Assembly (NCBI GenBank): GCA_964057225.1
Contig: OZ059900.1
Span: forward strand, 13,593,638 to 13,657,637
Direction of reading: 5' to 3'
Origin: Auanema rhodensis
Taxonomy: Eukaryota > Nematoda > Chromadorea > Rhabditida > Rhabditidae
DNA length: 64,000 nucleotides
Of this stretch, positions 60,001-64,000 are shown in pieces (within the stretch, counting starts at the first letter, position 1; every line of letters starts with the position of its first letter). A program made the translations under genes and the position numbers. Below the pieces are notes generated by a model. It was not told the origin of the DNA. It worked only from the letters and a program-made list of their open reading frames with translations, and ran no database searches.

Positions 60001-63000
60001 TCCCAGTTTATATACTTCCGGCTGGAATATTAATAAATTTAACTATGACATTGATAATGATTACCTTTCTATTGTTTTGGAACTAACTGAAAAGTATGCA
60101 AAAACATCATCCGCTCTTTCAAGTTTGGTATCAGTGCTCTCATCTCTCTGTGCAGGTAACTCAACCATTGAATACTTGTATCAATTCATTTTAAGCTGAG
60201 TTTCTGCATAAAACAACAAACTTACAACATGGATCATCCAGTTTTTTGCAGCCACAATGGTTTATGAGATTCTTCAAAATATTAATACAGTAAGTTTTCA
60301 ATGTAACACCTTTCCTCAGCATTAGACATTCTTTAATCTTTTTTTTTTAGAATTATGAAATTATATTACAATCTGATAACTAGAACTGAGTCACAAGAAA
60401 ATTCGCAAAACGTTACAAACTCTAAATTTTCTCCACTAGCTACAAGAAAAATTATATCAAGTTTAACAGAAAAATCTCGATCGAAACTTGATAATGATTT
60501 TGTTGATGCGGATGATTTTGAAGGATGCACTCTATCAGCAAACTTGTTCGATGGACTGAAAGGTGCCATGCACAACTACGAGGTTCATAATTTCAAAAAA
60601 CTGTTAATTGAAAAATGTATTGAATAACAGATATCAGTTAGCCCGGAGAGAAAAACAAAATTTGTCAATTTACTTGTTCAAACAATAGAAGCAACGAATG
60701 TTATACTTGAGATGATAGAATATTCTGAGCTTGATTGCTATTTGGATGAAGTTTTACAGTATTTAAAGGTTTTGTTTCAGCTTATATCAGAATTTTAGTT
60801 CAAGTTTATAATTTTCAGGTATTTTTGAAAATGGTACCAGAAGAAACTATTTCCTGTTTACATCAAATTTTTAAAGTTGTTTTTAAAAAGAATATGGCAA
60901 ATATTTATCAAGGGGAGCTTTCTATGGAAATCCGTATTTTCGGTCCGAATTCAATTATTTCAAATAATTTAATTTTTGATCCTAGGCAAACACTTATTTG
61001 AAAATTATTCCTGGTTTGACGATCATGCTGAATTGAGCACAATTCTCAAACGGTGAGTTTTTATATGTTCTACAGAACTAAGCTATTGCTTCTTTTGACA
61101 GAATGTTGGGCTGGTTATTATTTCACGATGGGGTGAAGAAAGAGCAGAATATTCCTAGAAAACAAGTGGTTAAAGTTTTAAGCAAATTAGAATATTTTGT
61201 TACAAAGTTGCGATTTATAAACCAATCATATTTTTCAATACCTTTCAAAAAATCGGTATATTTATTTTTCAAATAATAACTTAAAGGACTTTTAAGGTTT
61301 TGAAATTATTCACTGAATTGACTAGAGTTGGTCTAATATATCAGGATATAGATCCAAAGTTAACATTTCTTCAAAGTGTGACCAAACAATGTCGGAAAAA
61401 AAAGCCTTCCTTTTGGGAAGTTTCCCGAGAAGTAGTTTTTTTAAAAATTATATTCTTTAAATCTTCATATATCATCCAGATGATTCAATATTTGATTGTT
61501 ATGTCACACGTGCCTCAGGCGTCGTTTAAATCGGAAGATCTGGAAAATTTGGGTCTCTACCTTCTACAGGAAGCAAGTTCGACTAATATTCATTATGGTG
61601 AACTTTTTTTTGTTAATTATAATACTTTCCTGTTTCAGCACTTCGTAATGCTAAAGAAATAGTATTATATGCAACAATTGTCTTGAAACGAAATTGTAAA
61701 CAAATATTCGCAGAGCTAATAGAGAGAGGCCTGGAATTTTGCAAATATTCAAAACAAAGTTTATTTGAGATGTTCATAATATTTTTACATGAAACCACAG
61801 TGTCAGCAATTTTTACTTAATTCATTATTATTCAGAAAATTTTTTAGAGAAGAAAGTTTTGTTGAAAAGATAATAGAATTTTATGTTAATGATCAGGCCA
61901 CCTACTGCGATTTTAATGCGGTTTTCACTGCTGCTAGATTATACCGATTAAAGCATTTTCAATCCGAGATAATGCGTAAGAAATTTATTACAGCTTTATA
62001 TCATCTTGAAGACACAAAGGTTCGTATTTACTATAAGCGTTGTTTTATGAAAGGAATCTAGAAATTAGGATCATTTGATATTACTCATGCCTTACATATC
62101 ACATTTATTTTCCTTTTAAACACTTTTGAAAATTTAGACAATCAAATTCTTGAATCTCTTGCGAGGTAAACAGAAATAGCACTTTGTTGATAAGTAATAT
62201 TTTCTTACAGAACTTCAATCACCATTCTTGAACGAAGTGTCGAAGTTTTCGATATGAAGCCGAACAAATCAATGAAAGAAGTTCAATTTTTTTTGCAATT
62301 CTTAATTTTGCGTATCAAAAACGATGGTTTGATGTTTTAAACCTTAATAATTTCTAAAAATTATGTTTCAGAGAATTTTAATCAAATGCTATCACATATG
62401 CGTAGTATATTCAATAGCACCACGATGATCCAAAAAGCCATAAAATGCAAAAATTCTGCATTTTATTCACAAATTCTCGAGTTCATACAGCTAATGGATG
62501 AACAAAAATCTATTGACAGGTTGATACCCAATAATTCAAAAACGTTTGAAATTCAATAATTTCATAGCCATGTTTATGTTTTTCCAGATGGATGTGGGAA
62601 TATTTACAAATTGACGATATCGAGAAAAAATTTGCAAGCCTTCAACCAGGGAACGAAAAGTTTAACAAACTGTTAGGTTTATTTAATAGTTCTCTTAATT
62701 CCAGAAAAACTGTTCAATTAACATCTGAATTGTTTTATCATACTGTTTTCGACAAGAGAAAATGCTCAACAACATCAATGTCTCATGCTTTCTTCTCATT
62801 AGATTTTGATCTTAGGTTAAATATTCTGAAAAGCATGGTAAGAATTATCTTCGTTTGCACTAGTCTATCTCGTTATATTCCAGACCAACGATTGTAGTGC
62901 TACAATATTTCATACTATCTGCACGCTGATATATGATCGGATGATGAGAAATGAAGGTATACATCAGTTAATCATGCTCAATCTAATGAAGTATTTCTCA

Positions 63001-64000
63001 GAGAATCAAACTATTCTATCAAAAATTCAAGGAAGCGCCCAAAAGTTTATTGATGAAGCTTCATCATATTGTGATTTATCATTTGAAGAAAAAGATACAG
63101 AAAGGATTCTTCATCATATAAAGTTTGCTTCATCAGTGAATAGTCTGGTATAACTCTTATTGTCTGAAAAAGCATAGCTTTACTCATTAAGATTGAAAAA
63201 AAGTATGTAGCTTCCAATAAGAAGTACTCAATAAGTGAGATCAAAACTTTACTACAAACAATTGCTTCTATCCTGGAAGTTGGTTCATTTCGTGAGCGAT
63301 ATCAAAGAACATAGTTTCAGAATAAGAATATTGATGAAATTGATATCATTTCAAACTTTTTCAACTTTTTTTGGAAAGATAACAGCTACATACAACTTGA
63401 TTCTCAGAACTCCTTGGGCAATATTCAAGAACTTTTAGACATTTCACTGCAAATTGATAAGTATCTAGATGACGTGAATTGAAAATTGCCTGACATGATG
63501 AAATATTTTATTTTAAGATTACTTCCTGCTGTACATTAACATTATCTAAATCTGTTGAAGTCAAGTGTCAGCTATTTCAAAGTCATGAGGAATATAGTAA
63601 TAGTTTGCCAGGTATTGACTCCTTCTCACTTTTTTGAAAGAATTCGAATTATTTAGAACTGTGCCGTGAATTATTCTTGATCACTCAGGCAATTGAGTAC
63701 AAGAGTCATTTGGCGATGTTTTCTCAGAAGCTGGAACATCGCAATATGGCAAAACTTGTAAAAAGTTGTAAAATGTTACAAATTTGTTTTTCATAAGATG
63801 TATTTACAGATTTCCACCAACATCCACTTCTTCATAAGTTTGCAATTGCTTCTCGTCAAGCTATATTGTAAAATTATATTTGTTCACAAAGGTTGATATG
63901 ATTCTCTTTACAGAAATGATTGGATTGTTCAAATACAGTTACGGCCACCTAATTGTGTTAAGGTGCCTCTTGTCAGCATTCACCAACTTGTATGCCAACA
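57070..64000 (+). CDS. htt: huntingtin (5' portion; continues past window end)
   Basis: Large HEAT-repeat scaffold gene of many short exons. Several separated blocks align collinearly with vertebrate huntingtin. DNQDHSSRAHSEECLDMIF (about 57395-57435) corresponds to the human block ending 'VRMVADECLNKVI'; KEGKKAPRAAATALSRFAIF (57556-57615) to 'KKNGAPRSLRAALWRFAEL'. FVNLLVQTIEATNVILEMIE plus LDEVLQYLK (about 60660-60770) corresponds to 'FLRSALDVLSQILELATL...VEEILGYLK', and FKKSVLKLFTELTRVGLIYQ (about 61247-61345) to 'LQKQVLDLLAQLVQLRVNY'. The N-terminus (MADAIASKILRDIEECSLCY) has no polyglutamine or proline-rich tract. Exons 2-3 (57187-57330) are not resolved cleanly. Huntingtin, with HAP40, acts in vesicle transport and autophagy. 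Confidence 0.88.
62815..63543 (+). repeat. huntingtin gene segment that is duplicated in inverse orientation at 49652-50378
   Basis: Source copy of the inverted fragment. Because it is embedded in a longer continuous exon series, this is taken as the original. Only scattered base differences were noticed over about 727 bp. Confidence 0.92.

Noticed and set aside
57070..64000. First reading of the large HEAT-like gene as FANCI or FANCD2
   Set aside because: Only general helical resemblance was found. Huntingtin gives several long collinear matches, including the APR-x-AL-x-RFA block and the block before 'VLKQ'.
1..64000. tRNA or rRNA genes
   Set aside because: I found no tRNA-type B-box context with a foldable cloverleaf and no rRNA-like sequence by eye; a covariance-model scan would be needed to exclude them fully.

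Overview
The window looks like nuclear DNA from a nematode. It is AT-rich, genes are split by many short introns (mostly about 42-60 nt) ending in TTTTCAG-like acceptors, and several gene families are nematode-typical. These include a protostome-type cytoplasmic intermediate filament with a lamin-tail region, a DIM-1-like muscle Ig protein, a single-type XK/CED-8 protein, and a BEN-domain protein that I read as LIN-14. A huntingtin orthologue at the right end is unexpected, because C. elegans has no recognised huntingtin gene. This may point to a lineage outside the best-studied Rhabditida, which is inference.

Layout. 1-0.8 kb: a decayed protein-primed DNA polymerase B fragment of Polinton/adintovirus type. 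1.0-7.9 kb: a fatty acyl-CoA reductase gene on the minus strand. Its 3' part (about 3.37 kb) is tandemly duplicated, and each copy is bordered by a GC-rich 40-bp minisatellite. 9.3-13.0 kb: lgl-1-type WD40 polarity gene (+). 13.9-16.9 kb: lin-14-like BEN-domain gene (-), tail to tail with lgl-1. Five closely spaced bulged-type lin-4 sites lie just past its stop codon. 16.9-20.3 kb: a mostly empty interval with purine-rich patches. 20.3-23.6 kb: intermediate filament gene (-). 24.8-26.4 kb: XK-related/CED-8 gene (+). 27.1-28.0 kb: a globin with an N-terminal acylation motif (+). 28.9-40.0 kb: rabconnectin-3 alpha/DMXL gene (+). 40.5-42.5 kb: dim-1 (-). 43.8-45.1 kb: tetraspanin (-).

45.5-57 kb is a rearranged zone. 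It contains a promoter-plus-exon-1 copy of the huntingtin gene, Polinton-derived fragments (some in palindromes), an inverted 0.73-kb piece of the huntingtin gene, three copies (two in a large palindrome) of a multi-exon gene resembling proteasome lid subunit Rpn7, a gag-like zinc-knuckle ORF, two short tandem repeats, and a 663-bp mariner-type element. The empty target site of that element is preserved in the paralogous copy. 57.1-64 kb: the 5' portion of the huntingtin gene (+), running off the window.

There is no operon-like functional grouping. The genes are ordinary cellular genes: polarity, developmental timing, cytoskeleton, apoptosis/scramblase, oxygen binding, V-ATPase assembly and muscle. 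The three points most worth attention are the lin-4 site array downstream of the lin-14-like gene, the huntingtin gene in a nematode, and the fragment-shuffling zone immediately upstream of it. Exon boundaries were inferred by eye; coordinates of multi-exon genes span start to stop codon and include introns.
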